This document shows, one piece after another, positions 44,507 through 52,286 of a stretch of DNA of 64,000 nucleotides (within the stretch, counting starts at the first letter, position 1; every line of letters begins with the position of its first letter). Both the position numbers and the translations under genes were made by a program. The notes under the pieces are model-generated. The model searched no databases and was not told the origin of the DNA. It saw only the letters and a program-made list of their open reading frames with translations. The stretch comes from JBFMEX01 sp040752215 (GTDB lineage: Bacteria > Pseudomonadota > Alphaproteobacteria > Rhizobiales > Hyphomicrobiaceae), in NCBI GenBank assembly GCA_040752215.1, contig JBFMEX010000007.1, positions 30,615 to 94,614 on the forward strand, read 5' to 3'.

Positions 44507-45064
44507 GTGAAGAGGCTTGCACCTGTTTTGGCGGCGGTCGCGCTCGCCACCGGATCTGCGGTTGGCATCGCCAGCGCCAAGGAGGATTCGCTCAATCCCG
44601 TGGTCGAGCTGCCCGATGGCGGCAAGAGCCAGGAGGGCTCCAAGAACGCGGACGGCAAGTGGGAGTTGCCCGACGGCTCGCCGACTTATCGGATCAACAA
44701 GGACCACACGATGGACTGGTACACCTACTCGGGGTTCCGCCGCTACCACTCCGAATGCCACGTGTGCCACGGCCCCGAGGGCGAGGGCTCGACCTACGCG
44801 CCGGGCCTCGTCGAGTCGCTGAAGACGATGACCTACTCGGATTTCATCGGCGTCGTAGCGAGCGGACGCATCCGCAATGTCGCCGGCACCGAGTTCGTCA
44901 TGCCCGCGCTCGGCGACAACAAGAACGTCATGTGCTACGTCGACGACATATACGTCTACCTGAAGGCGCGCGCCCAGGGCGTGGTGCCGCGCGGACGTCC
45001 GGTCGGCCGTGACGACAAGCCGCCGCGTGCGGTCAAGTACGACAAGGAGTGCTTCGGTGAGTAG
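44507..45064 (+). CDS. xoxG: Cytochrome c XoxG, electron acceptor of XoxF
   Basis: The 185-residue exported protein has one haem motif, CHVCH at residues 84-88, in a cytochrome c fold, and a likely distal methionine in TEFVMPALGDNKN. The sequence around DWYTYSGFRRYHSECHVCHG is that of the methanol-metabolism cytochromes found after xoxF. It accepts electrons from XoxF in the periplasm. The GTG at 44507 has AAGGGG six bases upstream. xoxJ begins inside its last codons. Confidence 0.93.
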   Translation: MKRLAPVLAAVALATGSAVGIASAKEDSLNPVVELPDGGKSQEGSKNADGKWELPDGSPTYRINKDHTMDWYTYSGFRRYHSECHVCHGPEGEGSTYAPGLVESLKTMTYSDFIGVVASGRIRNVAGTEFVMPALGDNKNVMCYVDDIYVYLKARAQGVVPRGRPVGRDDKPPRAVKYDKECFGE

Positions 45065-45899
45065 CTCGCGGATCGCGATTCTCGCCGCGCTCATGATTGG
45101 CCTCGGCGGCGCGGCTGCCGGGGCGGTGGAGGGCCAGAAGGCGGACCTCGTCAACCGCAAGGTTTTGCGCGTCTGCTCGGACCCCGCCAACCTGCCGTTC
45201 TCCAACGACAAGGGCGAGGGGTTCGAGAACAAGATCGCCGAAATCGTCGCCGACGAGCTCAAGATCCCGGTCGAGTACACGTGGTTTCCGCAGGCGACCG
45301 GCTTCATCCGCCGCACGCTGTTCGCCAAGGCTTGCGATCTGGTGATCGGTTTCGCCCAGGGCGACGAGTTCGTGCTCAACACGAACCACTACTACCGCTC
45401 CACCTACGCGCTCGTTTACAAGGCCGGGAGCAGCATCGACGGTGTCGACTCGCTCACCGATCCGCGCCTCAAGGGCAAGCGCATCGGTCTCATTGCCGGT
45501 ACACCGCCCGGCAACATCATGGCCGCCGAAGGGCTCATGGCGCTCGCCAAGCCCTACCCGCTGACCGTCGATCGGCGCTACGAATCGCCCGCCGAGCGGA
45601 TGATCGAGGACGTTCGCTCGGGCGAGGTGGCGGCCGGCGTGCTGTGGGGCCCGATCGCCGGCTACTTCGCCGCCAAGGGCGGCGAGAAGCTGGTCGTCAG
45701 GCCGCTGGTGAAGGAGGCCAGCGCGACGCGCATGGCGTACCGCATCACGATGGGCGTGCGCCAGACGGACGACCAGTGGAAGCGCGAGCTCAATGCCATC
45801 ATCGCCAAGCGCCAGGGCGACATCGACAAGGTGCTGCTCGCTTTCGGCGTGCCGCTGCTCGACGAGGACTCGAAAGTCGTGACCGAGGCGCGCTATTGA
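45057..45899 (+). CDS. xoxJ: XoxJ/MxaJ-like periplasmic binding protein
   Basis: The 280-residue protein has a signal peptide and the fold of family-3 solute-binding proteins (VLRVCSDPANLPFSNDKGEGFENKIAEIVADEL, then WFPQATGFIRRTLFAKACDLVIGF). MxaJ/XoxJ are thought to aid assembly or activation of the dehydrogenase rather than import a solute. The GTG at 45057 has AGGAG seven bases upstream and overlaps the xoxG stop by eight bases, so the two are coupled. Confidence 0.92.
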   Translation: MSSSRIAILAALMIGLGGAAAGAVEGQKADLVNRKVLRVCSDPANLPFSNDKGEGFENKIAEIVADELKIPVEYTWFPQATGFIRRTLFAKACDLVIGFAQGDEFVLNTNHYYRSTYALVYKAGSSIDGVDSLTDPRLKGKRIGLIAGTPPGNIMAAEGLMALAKPYPLTVDRRYESPAERMIEDVRSGEVAAGVLWGPIAGYFAAKGGEKLVVRPLVKEASATRMAYRITMGVRQTDDQWKRELNAIIAKRQGDIDKVLLAFGVPLLDEDSKVVTEARY

Positions 45900-45954
45900 C
45901 GCGCCGGGTCTCGCGCTCCCTCTCACCTCTGCCTCGCCCTCGCCGGCTCTGCCC

Positions 45955-46503
45955 ATGATCACCCTCCCTCGGCTCGCAACCATGGCTCTTGCGCTGGCGC
46001 TGCTCGTGCCAGCGGCTCTGGCCGGTGAGCCGGTGGCGGAGCCCGCCGACTACCGCATGAGCGACTTCCGCGCTCCCGTTCCGGCGACACTCGCCGGCGC
46101 GCGGGTGGTCGATACCACCGCGGCGCGCAAGCTGATGGACGAAGGCGCGGTGATGATCGACGTCTATCCGCGCGCGCCCAAGCCGCCGAACCTCCCCGCC
46201 AATACGATCTGGCGCGACCCGGCGCACGAGAGCATCGACGGCGGTCACTGGCTGCCGAACGTCGGCTACGGCAAGCTCGCCGCCGAGCCGGAGGCCTATT
46301 TCCGACGCCACCTCGAGCGACTCTCGGGCGGCGACAAGGCCAGGCCGCTGGTGTTCTTCTGCCTCGAGAATTGCTGGATGAGCTGGAACGCCGCCAAGCG
46401 CGCGCTCGAATGGGGCTACACCAACGTCCTTTGGTACCCCGACGGCACCGACGGCTGGCGCGCAGCCGGCTACCCCCTGACCAGGGCCGAGCCGGCGCCG
46501 TAG
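45955..46503 (+). CDS. PQQ-dependent catabolism-associated CXXCW protein (rhodanese-like)
   Basis: The 182-residue protein has a signal peptide (LATMALALALLVPAALA) and a rhodanese-like fold whose active-site loop reads FFCLENCWMSWNAAKRA, the CXXCW motif that defines this PQQ-associated family. These genes accompany PQQ-dependent methanol or alcohol dehydrogenases. A role in sulfur or disulfide chemistry alongside the SoxYZ-like carrier is plausible but untested. It follows xoxJ by 55 bases and closes the xox operon. Confidence 0.88.
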   Translation: MITLPRLATMALALALLVPAALAGEPVAEPADYRMSDFRAPVPATLAGARVVDTTAARKLMDEGAVMIDVYPRAPKPPNLPANTIWRDPAHESIDGGHWLPNVGYGKLAAEPEAYFRRHLERLSGGDKARPLVFFCLENCWMSWNAAKRALEWGYTNVLWYPDGTDGWRAAGYPLTRAEPAP

Positions 46504-46521
46504 CGAGGCGGGCGGACCGTC

Positions 46522-46794
46522 TCAGGCCCCCGGCAATCGGGCGAGAATCGCTTCGAGCCGAGTGTCGATGGCGCCGAGCCGCGTGTCCTGCTCGACGAGT
46601 TGGCGGGTGATGTCGCCGCGCACGTCGCGCATCTCGCGCGGCATCATCGCCATCGGCTTGTCGATGATGCCGATCCGGGCCGCCGTCTCGTGCCGGGCAG
46701 CCGTCAGGCCTTCCAGCCGGAGGCTGACCATCTGCGGGATATCGGCGATCAAGTCCTCCAGGGCCTTGACGCGCTGCTCGTGCAAGCCGGTCAT
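46522..46794 (-). CDS. Small coiled-coil protein, hypothetical
   Basis: The 90-residue protein is almost entirely helical with heptad-like spacing of leucine, isoleucine and methionine (ALEDLIADIPQMVSLRLEGL, LVEQDTRLGAIDTRLEAIL). It has no signal peptide and no cysteine. It lies on the opposite strand between the xox operon and a serine hydrolase gene. The family is not recognised. The opposite strand is also open but shows no protein-like character. Confidence 0.5.
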   Translation of the reverse strand: MTGLHEQRVKALEDLIADIPQMVSLRLEGLTAARHETAARIGIIDKPMAMMPREMRDVRGDITRQLVEQDTRLGAIDTRLEAILARLPGA

Positions 46795-46962
46795 TTGATA
46801 GCACTTCCCCTTCCGACCTCAGCGGATCGGAGGTGGCTGGTCACGCCTTCGGGCCGACCGCGTCGCACTCTTGCGACCACCCCTGTCCCCGCCGGAACAG
46901 CGTTGAACCTCCCCACCCCCTAACGTCGACCTACGTGAGGCGACAGCAAGGGCGCGAGGGTC

Positions 46963-47844
46963 ATGACGACGCGGGATCAATCCTACAGAATTGCCGGTGG
47001 GCCGACGGGCGTGTTGCTGTTGCACGGCCTCTGCGGCACCCCGGCCGAGCTGCGCTACGTGGCCAACGCTCTGGCGCGGGAGGGCTATACGGTGCACTGC
47101 CCGATGCTGGCGGGGCATGGCGGCAGCCAGAGCCTGCTCGAGGCTTCGTCCTGGACCGACTGGTACGACAGCGCTGCGCGCGCCCTCGACGAGATCCGGC
47201 AGAGCTGCGACGTGGTGATCGTCGGCGGCTTGTCGACCGGGGCCATCCTGGCGCTGCTGCTCGCCGCCCGCCGTCCTGCCGACGTGCAGGGCGTCAAGCT
47301 ATACTCGCCGACGCTGTGGCTCGATGGCTGGCGGGTGCCGTGGTATGCGCGGGCGTTCCGCCTCGTCACCCAGAAGTGGCTGGCACGGCTCATATCTTTC
47401 CCCGCCCCGCACCAGTTCGGTATCAAGGACGCGCGGATTCGCGAGTTTGTCCAGGGCGCAATGGCCGCCGGTGACAAGAACGCCCCGCCGCCGCTGACAC
47501 GGATGTCCGGCGCGGTGGTGCTGGAGCGGCGCTGGCTGATCGACGCCGCCCGCCGCCTGCTCGACGGCGTGACACAGCCGGTGCTGATCATCCATCCGCG
47601 CGAGGACGATCTTGCTGGTCTGAGCAACGTCGCCTACCTGCAGCGGCGGCTGCCCGGTGCGGTCGAGACGGTCATTCTCGACGACAGCTGGCACATCGTC
47701 ACCGTCGATCGGCAGCGCCAGCTCGTGGCCGACCGCTCGGCCGAATTCGCAGCCCGCCTCGCCGGTCGCCCCGCAGCCCGAGTCGCGACCTCGACCGCGG
47801 ACCTGCGCGTCGTCTCCGGCGGCCGCTCGGGCGCCTGCGCCTGA
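46963..47844 (+). CDS. Alpha/beta-hydrolase, carboxylesterase/lysophospholipase type
   Basis: The 293-residue protein has the oxyanion loop VLLLHGLCGTPAELR, the nucleophile elbow GGLSTGAI (GXSXG), an aspartate in LIIHPREDDLAG and a histidine in DDSWHIVTVDR, a complete Ser-Asp-His triad as in monoacylglycerol lipases and Est30-type carboxylesterases. There is no signal peptide. The last 30 residues are poorly conserved. The native ester substrate cannot be read from the sequence. Confidence 0.88.
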   Translation: MTTRDQSYRIAGGPTGVLLLHGLCGTPAELRYVANALAREGYTVHCPMLAGHGGSQSLLEASSWTDWYDSAARALDEIRQSCDVVIVGGLSTGAILALLLAARRPADVQGVKLYSPTLWLDGWRVPWYARAFRLVTQKWLARLISFPAPHQFGIKDARIREFVQGAMAAGDKNAPPPLTRMSGAVVLERRWLIDAARRLLDGVTQPVLIIHPREDDLAGLSNVAYLQRRLPGAVETVILDDSWHIVTVDRQRQLVADRSAEFAARLAGRPAARVATSTADLRVVSGGRSGACA

Positions 47845-48118
47845 GGCCGGGGAGGCGCGCGCGTCGCCAATCGGCGATCGGCTTTCGGTACTCGGCAATC
47901 GAATTGGCTCATCCCATCGACCTGCACTCGCGATGGGGCGAGCAGACCCGGCTGCCGGCCGGCGGCGGGATTAACCTACGCGTGCGGTGGCCAGCCGCCC
48001 GGGGGCAGAAAAATTCGGCCTGTGCCAGCGGGAACAGCGCCGGCCGGGCGGCGCGGGCAAAGTGGCTTCAACGACGGACGATGGGTCCGCCGATCAGACA
48101 CACTGGATGGAGGAAGTC

Positions 48119-48793
48119 ATGAACAAGATCATCATCGCCGCCGCGGCCACCCTCGTCGTCTCGGCCACCGCCCTCACCTCGACGACGGCGCAAGCCGGCG
48201 GCGGCGTCAAGCTCGGCTTCGGCTTCCCGCTCGGCAGCTTCGTCGCCCGCCCGACCAGCCAGCCCTACCACCACGCTCCGGCCCACCACTTCAAAACCCC
48301 GCTGCACGCCCAGAAGTCTTTGGGCAAGCCCAAGGCGATGGTCGCCCATAAGAAGAGGATCGAGATCGACGATGAGGACGAGGCGCCGCGCCGCGTCGTC
48401 AAGGCGAAGTCGAAGCCGGACACCGAGGCTCGCGTCGCCAAGAAGAAGGTCAAGACCGAGGCCGACGAGGAGACGACGGCGAGCAAGGACCCCGGCCAGG
48501 GCGGCACCGTGACCGCCGCGCTGACGGCGGCCCGGGTCGCCCCCGAGGCAACGCAGGAGCCCGCGCCGGTCGCGGCCGAGGTACCGGTCAAGGAGCTGGT
48601 GACGGTCGAGCCGCCGCCGCAGGGCAACATCGAGCCGGCCGCCGCCGAGATCCCGGCGCAGGTGGTCAAGCAGGAGGCTGTGCAGCCGGTCGAGAGCGCC
48701 CCGGCGTCCAAGAAGACCGCCAAGAAGGGCCTCGAGTGCCGCAAGTTCATCCCCGCGGTCGGCGTGACCATCTCGGTCCGCTGCGAGGAGTAG
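48119..48793 (+). CDS. Secreted Lys/Glu/Ala/Pro-rich protein of unknown function
   Basis: The 224-residue protein has a clear signal peptide (MNKIIIAAAATLVVSATALTSTTAQA). Next is a short glycine/histidine-rich stretch (GFGFPLGSFV, PYHHAPAHHF), a long low-complexity region of lysine, glutamate, alanine and proline, and a compact C-terminus with two cysteines (LECRKFIPAVGVTISVRCEE). GGAGGAA precedes the ATG, and a terminator follows directly. The C-terminal cysteine pair is probably the folded part. The family is unknown. Confidence 0.7.
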   Translation: MNKIIIAAAATLVVSATALTSTTAQAGGGVKLGFGFPLGSFVARPTSQPYHHAPAHHFKTPLHAQKSLGKPKAMVAHKKRIEIDDEDEAPRRVVKAKSKPDTEARVAKKKVKTEADEETTASKDPGQGGTVTAALTAARVAPEATQEPAPVAAEVPVKELVTVEPPPQGNIEPAAAEIPAQVVKQEAVQPVESAPASKKTAKKGLECRKFIPAVGVTISVRCEE

Positions 48794-48812
48794 GCGAGGC
48801 GAAAACGAGAGA

Positions 48813-48840
48813 GGGCCCGGCCGCTGACGCCGGGCCCTTA
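48813..48840 (+). terminator. Rho-independent terminator
   Basis: GGGCCCGGC (48813-48821), a 7-base loop, GCCGGGCCC (48829-48837), then TTAT: a perfect 9-pair stem, 20 bases after the stop of the gene at 48119-48793. Confidence 0.8.
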
Positions 48841-48879
48841 TCGGCTATGATGGACAACCGCAGGGCAAGGGAGCCGGAC

Positions 48880-50094
48880 ATGCAAGGGAATGTGACGGGA
48901 GCGCCGGGTGCGGCAGGTATGGCAGGGCCGTTCTCCGGGCCGGAAGGCCGGGCCAAGGCGGTCAAGATGGCGCCCAAACTCGCCTACCGCAATCTGTTCC
49001 ACGACCGTCTCAGCCTGATCGTGACGCTGACCGGCATCGTGTTCTCGGTGGTGCTGGTGGCAGTCCAGTGCGGGCTCTACCTCGGCTCGGAGCGCACCAT
49101 CGCCGCCGTGCTCGACCAGACCGACGCCGACATGTGGGTGGTGCCGATCGGCACCAAGAGCTTCGATGACGCCTCGCTGCTCACGGGCCGCGAGAAGTAT
49201 CGCGTGCTGTCCGCCCCCGGCGTCGCCAACGTCGAGGAGATGGTGATTGGCTTCGCCTCGTGGCGCAAGCCCGAGGGCGGCAAGAAGGCGTTCGTGCTGG
49301 TCGGCTCCGACTGGAAGAACGGCGGTTTGGCGCCGTGGAACATCACCGAGGGCAGCCTGGCCGAGCTGTCGAGGCCGAACTCGGTCGCCGTCGACCGGTC
49401 CTACTTCAAGGACCTCGGCATCGACGGGCTCGGCGCCCAGGCGGAGATCAATCAGTCGCGCGTCACCGTCGCCGCGGTCACCGAGCGCATTCGATCGTTC
49501 ACAACGCTGCCCTACGTCTTCACCTCGCTCGCCAAGGCGAGGAGCCTCGTTGGCGCCGCGCCCGAACAGGCCTCCTACCAGCTGGTCAAGGTGGCCCCGG
49601 GCGCCGATATCGAGGAGGTGCGCGCGAAGCTCTCCGAACGCCTGCCGGACACCGAGGTGTTGCTGCACGACGAGTTCCGCGAGCGGAGCCTCAACTACTG
49701 GCTGTTCAAGACGGGCGCCGGCGCGGCGCTGATCGCCGGCGCAATCCTCGGCATCATCGTCGGCGTGGTCATTGTGGCGCAGACATTGTACTCGAGCACC
49801 AAGGACCACCTGAACGAGTTCGCGACCCTGCGCGCGCTCGGCGCCTCGGCGAGCTACATCCACGCCGTGATCCTGATCCAGGCGCTGTTGTCGGCGGTTA
49901 TCGGCTACGTCGCCGGCATGGCGCTGGCGGGCCTGGTGATCTGGGGCTCGAAGGCGACCACGCTCAACATCGTCATGACGCCGAAGCTCGCCGCCGGCCT
50001 GTTCCTGCTGACCGTCGGCATGTGCGTGATCGCGGCCATCTCGGCGATCTTCAAGGTGACCCGGATCGATCCGGCGGGCGTGTTCAGCCGCTGA
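48880..50094 (+). CDS. DevC/MacB-type ABC transporter permease
   Basis: The 404-residue protein has a first membrane segment near residues 45-65, a large periplasmic domain, and three C-terminal membrane segments with the FtsX/MacB fold (TLYSSTKDHLNEFATLRALGAS). It resembles DevC, the permease of the DevBCA exporter. The ATG at 48880 has AGGGAG six bases upstream, and in-frame ATGs at 48847 and 48850 are alternatives. The ATP-binding and membrane-fusion genes follow, but a terminator-like hairpin sits in between. Such exporters move glycolipids or other hydrophobic molecules, and the substrate here is unknown. Confidence 0.88.
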   Translation: MQGNVTGAPGAAGMAGPFSGPEGRAKAVKMAPKLAYRNLFHDRLSLIVTLTGIVFSVVLVAVQCGLYLGSERTIAAVLDQTDADMWVVPIGTKSFDDASLLTGREKYRVLSAPGVANVEEMVIGFASWRKPEGGKKAFVLVGSDWKNGGLAPWNITEGSLAELSRPNSVAVDRSYFKDLGIDGLGAQAEINQSRVTVAAVTERIRSFTTLPYVFTSLAKARSLVGAAPEQASYQLVKVAPGADIEEVRAKLSERLPDTEVLLHDEFRERSLNYWLFKTGAGAALIAGAILGIIVGVVIVAQTLYSSTKDHLNEFATLRALGASASYIHAVILIQALLSAVIGYVAGMALAGLVIWGSKATTLNIVMTPKLAAGLFLLTVGMCVIAAISAIFKVTRIDPAGVFSR

Positions 50095-50122
50095 GCCTCG
50101 AGGTTAACGAAACCGAACGAAG

Positions 50123-50145
50123 AGGGCCCCCGTGGGGGCCCTTTT
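50123..50145 (+). terminator. Hairpin with T-run between permease and ATPase genes
   Basis: AGGGCCCCC (50123-50131), GT, GGGGGCCCT (50134-50142) and TTT: a perfect 9-pair stem with a two-base apex, followed by a T tract (four T including the last stem base). It lies 29 bases after the permease stop, inside an apparent exporter operon. Confidence 0.8.
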
Positions 50146-50275
50146 CCGCTACCCGCGTGGCCGTGACCAGCTTTCTTCCGGCCTGTCTCGTCCGGAACAG
50201 CGGATCGCGCGGGCCGAGGGCATTGTCCCCCCATCGGTCGGCGGGCGACGGGCCCGGCCCTTGGAGGACAGAAAG

Positions 50276-51031
50276 ATGACCATGCACATGACCATCGACG
50301 CGGCCCCGCGCTCCGTGCTGGAGGCCAAGAACATCATCAAGAAGTTCGGCACCGGCGCCGGCGAGATCAGCGTCCTGAAGGGCGTCGACCTGAAGCTTCG
50401 CCCCGGCGAGCTGACCCTGCTGATGGGCCCCTCGGGCAGCGGCAAGACGACGCTTCTGTCGATCCTCGGCTGCATCCTGACCGCGAGCACGGGCGAGCTG
50501 CGCGTCGCCGGCGAGCAGGCGGTCGGCCTCGATGCCGAGGGCCTCGCCGATCTGCGCCGCCGCCATGTCGGCTTCGTGTTCCAGTCCTACAACCTGTTCC
50601 CGACGCTGACCGCACTCGAGAACGTGCTGATGGCGCTCGACGTGCGCGGCACCCGCATCGCCAATCCCGAGGCCGCCGCCCGCGAGGCGTTGGTGTCGGT
50701 CGGTCTCGCCCACCGCATCGATGCCTATCCCTCCAAGCTCTCGGGCGGCGAGAAGCAGCGCGTCGCGCTGGCTCGCGCGCTGGCCGGCCGGCCCTCGGTG
50801 ATCCTCGCCGACGAGCCGACCGCGGCCCTCGACAGCGAGAACGGCAAGGCGGTGATGCAGCTGCTGGCGGACGTCTCCAAGGACCCGACCCGCGCCGTGC
50901 TGGCCGTGACCCACGACCACCGCACGCTCGGCTATGCCGACCGCATCGTGCGCATCGAGGATGGGGTGATCGTCTCCGACGAGCGCCGGGGTGAGGGCCT
51001 TGCGCAGGAGGCGGTCGGTCATGCAGCTTAA
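50276..51031 (+). CDS. DevA/LolD-type ABC transporter ATP-binding protein
   Basis: The 251-residue protein has the Walker A loop MGPSGSGKTTLLSILG, Q-loop FVFQSYNLFPTLTALENV, signature LSGGEKQRVALARAL, Walker B VILADEPTAALD and the switch histidine in VTHDHRT. It groups with the MacB/LolD/DevA class of ATPases that work with FtsX-like permeases. The ATG at 50276 has GGAGG eight bases upstream. Its 3' end overlaps the start of the membrane-fusion gene. Confidence 0.92.
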   Translation: MTMHMTIDAAPRSVLEAKNIIKKFGTGAGEISVLKGVDLKLRPGELTLLMGPSGSGKTTLLSILGCILTASTGELRVAGEQAVGLDAEGLADLRRRHVGFVFQSYNLFPTLTALENVLMALDVRGTRIANPEAAAREALVSVGLAHRIDAYPSKLSGGEKQRVALARALAGRPSVILADEPTAALDSENGKAVMQLLADVSKDPTRAVLAVTHDHRTLGYADRIVRIEDGVIVSDERRGEGLAQEAVGHAA

Positions 51032-52109
51032 GGTATCGGCGGCCGCATCGGCCGAGACGGGCACGACCAGAAGGAGCAAGGGCCCCATGCGCAATATTCT
51101 CATAGCAGCCGCCGTGCTGGGGTTCGGCGCCGCCGGGGCCTACATGTTCAAAGACCAGATCGGGCTTGCCGGCAAGGCGCCCGCGCGCAAGGCCGAGGCA
51201 GTGGTCGCCGTCGACTGGATCGCCGCCGCGCCGGGTCGCGTCGAGCCAAAGTCGGGAGAGATCCGGCTCGGTGCCTCGGTGCTCGGCCGTGTTGCCGAGG
51301 TGCTGGTCAAGGTCGACGACGAGGTCGAGGAGGGTGAGCTTCTGGTGCGTCTCGACGACGAGGAGGCGCGTGCGCGGCTCGCCGCCGCCGAGGCCGAGGC
51401 GCTGGCACGGCGCAAGGATCAGAAGGACCTGCAGTCGAGCCGTGAGGAGGTGCGCGACGCCGAGGACGCGGTCTACAACGCCGAGCGCGCGGTGACCGGC
51501 GCCCGATTCGAGCTCGACTATGCGATCGCCGCAAAGCGCGCCGGCAGCGGCAGCAAGCAGGAGCTGGCCTCGGCGAGGAAACGCCTCAGGGACGCCGAGG
51601 AGCGCTTGCGCAAGGAGCGCCTCGCGTTCGTCAAGGCGCAATCGAAGCCGGGCCTCGCCTCGCCGAACCGCGCCGAATCCGTGGTCAGCGCCGGCCGCGC
51701 CGACGTGACGATTGCCGAGGCCCTGCTGGAGAAGACCCGCATCCGCGCCTCGAGCCAGGGTCGCGTGCTGCAGATGAACGCCAAGGCCGGCGAGATCGTC
51801 GCGCCGTCGGCGGAGCAGGCGCTGGCGGTTATCGGCGACATGTCGGTGGTCAAGGTCAAGGCCGAGGTCGACGAGAGCGACATCGCCAAGATCAAGCTCG
51901 GCCAGCGCGCCTACGTGCGCTCGATCAGCTTTCCCGGCAAGGAGTTCCAGGGCAGGGTCACCAAGCTCGCGCCGTCGGTGGCGGCGCCGAAGATTGGCCC
52001 GCGCGGGCCCCGCCGCGCCAACGACGTCGACGTGCTCGAGGTGACGATCGATCTCGATGGGGAGGTGCCGCTGTTGCCGGGCATGCGGGTAGACGCCTTT
52101 TTTCGCTGA
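51021..52109 (+). CDS. DevB/HlyD-type periplasmic adaptor (membrane fusion protein)
   Basis: The 362-residue protein has one N-terminal membrane segment (about residues 25-42), a lipoyl-like half (EVLVKVDDEVEEGELLVRLDDEEA), a helical hairpin of about 100 residues (ARLAAAEAEALARRKDQKD and following), the second lipoyl half (VLQMNAKAGEIVAPS) and a beta-barrel ending in LLPGMRVDAFF. It links the ABC exporter to an outer-membrane channel such as TolC. ATG 51021 overlaps the ATPase stop, and ATG 51087 (AAGGAG upstream) is an alternative start. Confidence 0.9.
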   Translation: MQLKVSAAASAETGTTRRSKGPMRNILIAAAVLGFGAAGAYMFKDQIGLAGKAPARKAEAVVAVDWIAAAPGRVEPKSGEIRLGASVLGRVAEVLVKVDDEVEEGELLVRLDDEEARARLAAAEAEALARRKDQKDLQSSREEVRDAEDAVYNAERAVTGARFELDYAIAAKRAGSGSKQELASARKRLRDAEERLRKERLAFVKAQSKPGLASPNRAESVVSAGRADVTIAEALLEKTRIRASSQGRVLQMNAKAGEIVAPSAEQALAVIGDMSVVKVKAEVDESDIAKIKLGQRAYVRSISFPGKEFQGRVTKLAPSVAAPKIGPRGPRRANDVDVLEVTIDLDGEVPLLPGMRVDAFFR

Positions 52110-52192
52110 CGCCCGCCCGGCAGGGGTTCCTGGCGGCTCGAGCGATCCCGAGGTCCGCCTTGCTGTGCGATGAAGGCGGCACTCGGGTCGTC

Positions 52193-52217
52193 GGGGTCAG
52201 ACCCCGCGGGTCTGCCC
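52193..52217. repeat. Dispersed palindromic element, diverged copy
   Basis: GGGGTCAGACCCC-GC-GGGTCTGCCC: an imperfect version of the palindrome 32 bases downstream (GGGGTCGGACCC-NNN-GGGTCCGACCCC). Confidence 0.65.
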
Positions 52218-52248
52218 ATTGCTCCATACTCGCTTTGATCATGCCATG

Positions 52249-52275
52249 GGGGTCGGACCCACAGGGTCCGACCCC
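52249..52275. repeat. Dispersed palindromic element, perfect copy
   Basis: GGGGTCGGACCC (52249-52260), ACA, GGGTCCGACCCC (52264-52275): a perfect 12-base inverted repeat. It lies in the gap between the convergent devB and M48 genes (52110-52286) and could form a very stable hairpin on either strand. Confidence 0.8.
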
Positions 52276-52286
52276 GAAATTGCCAT

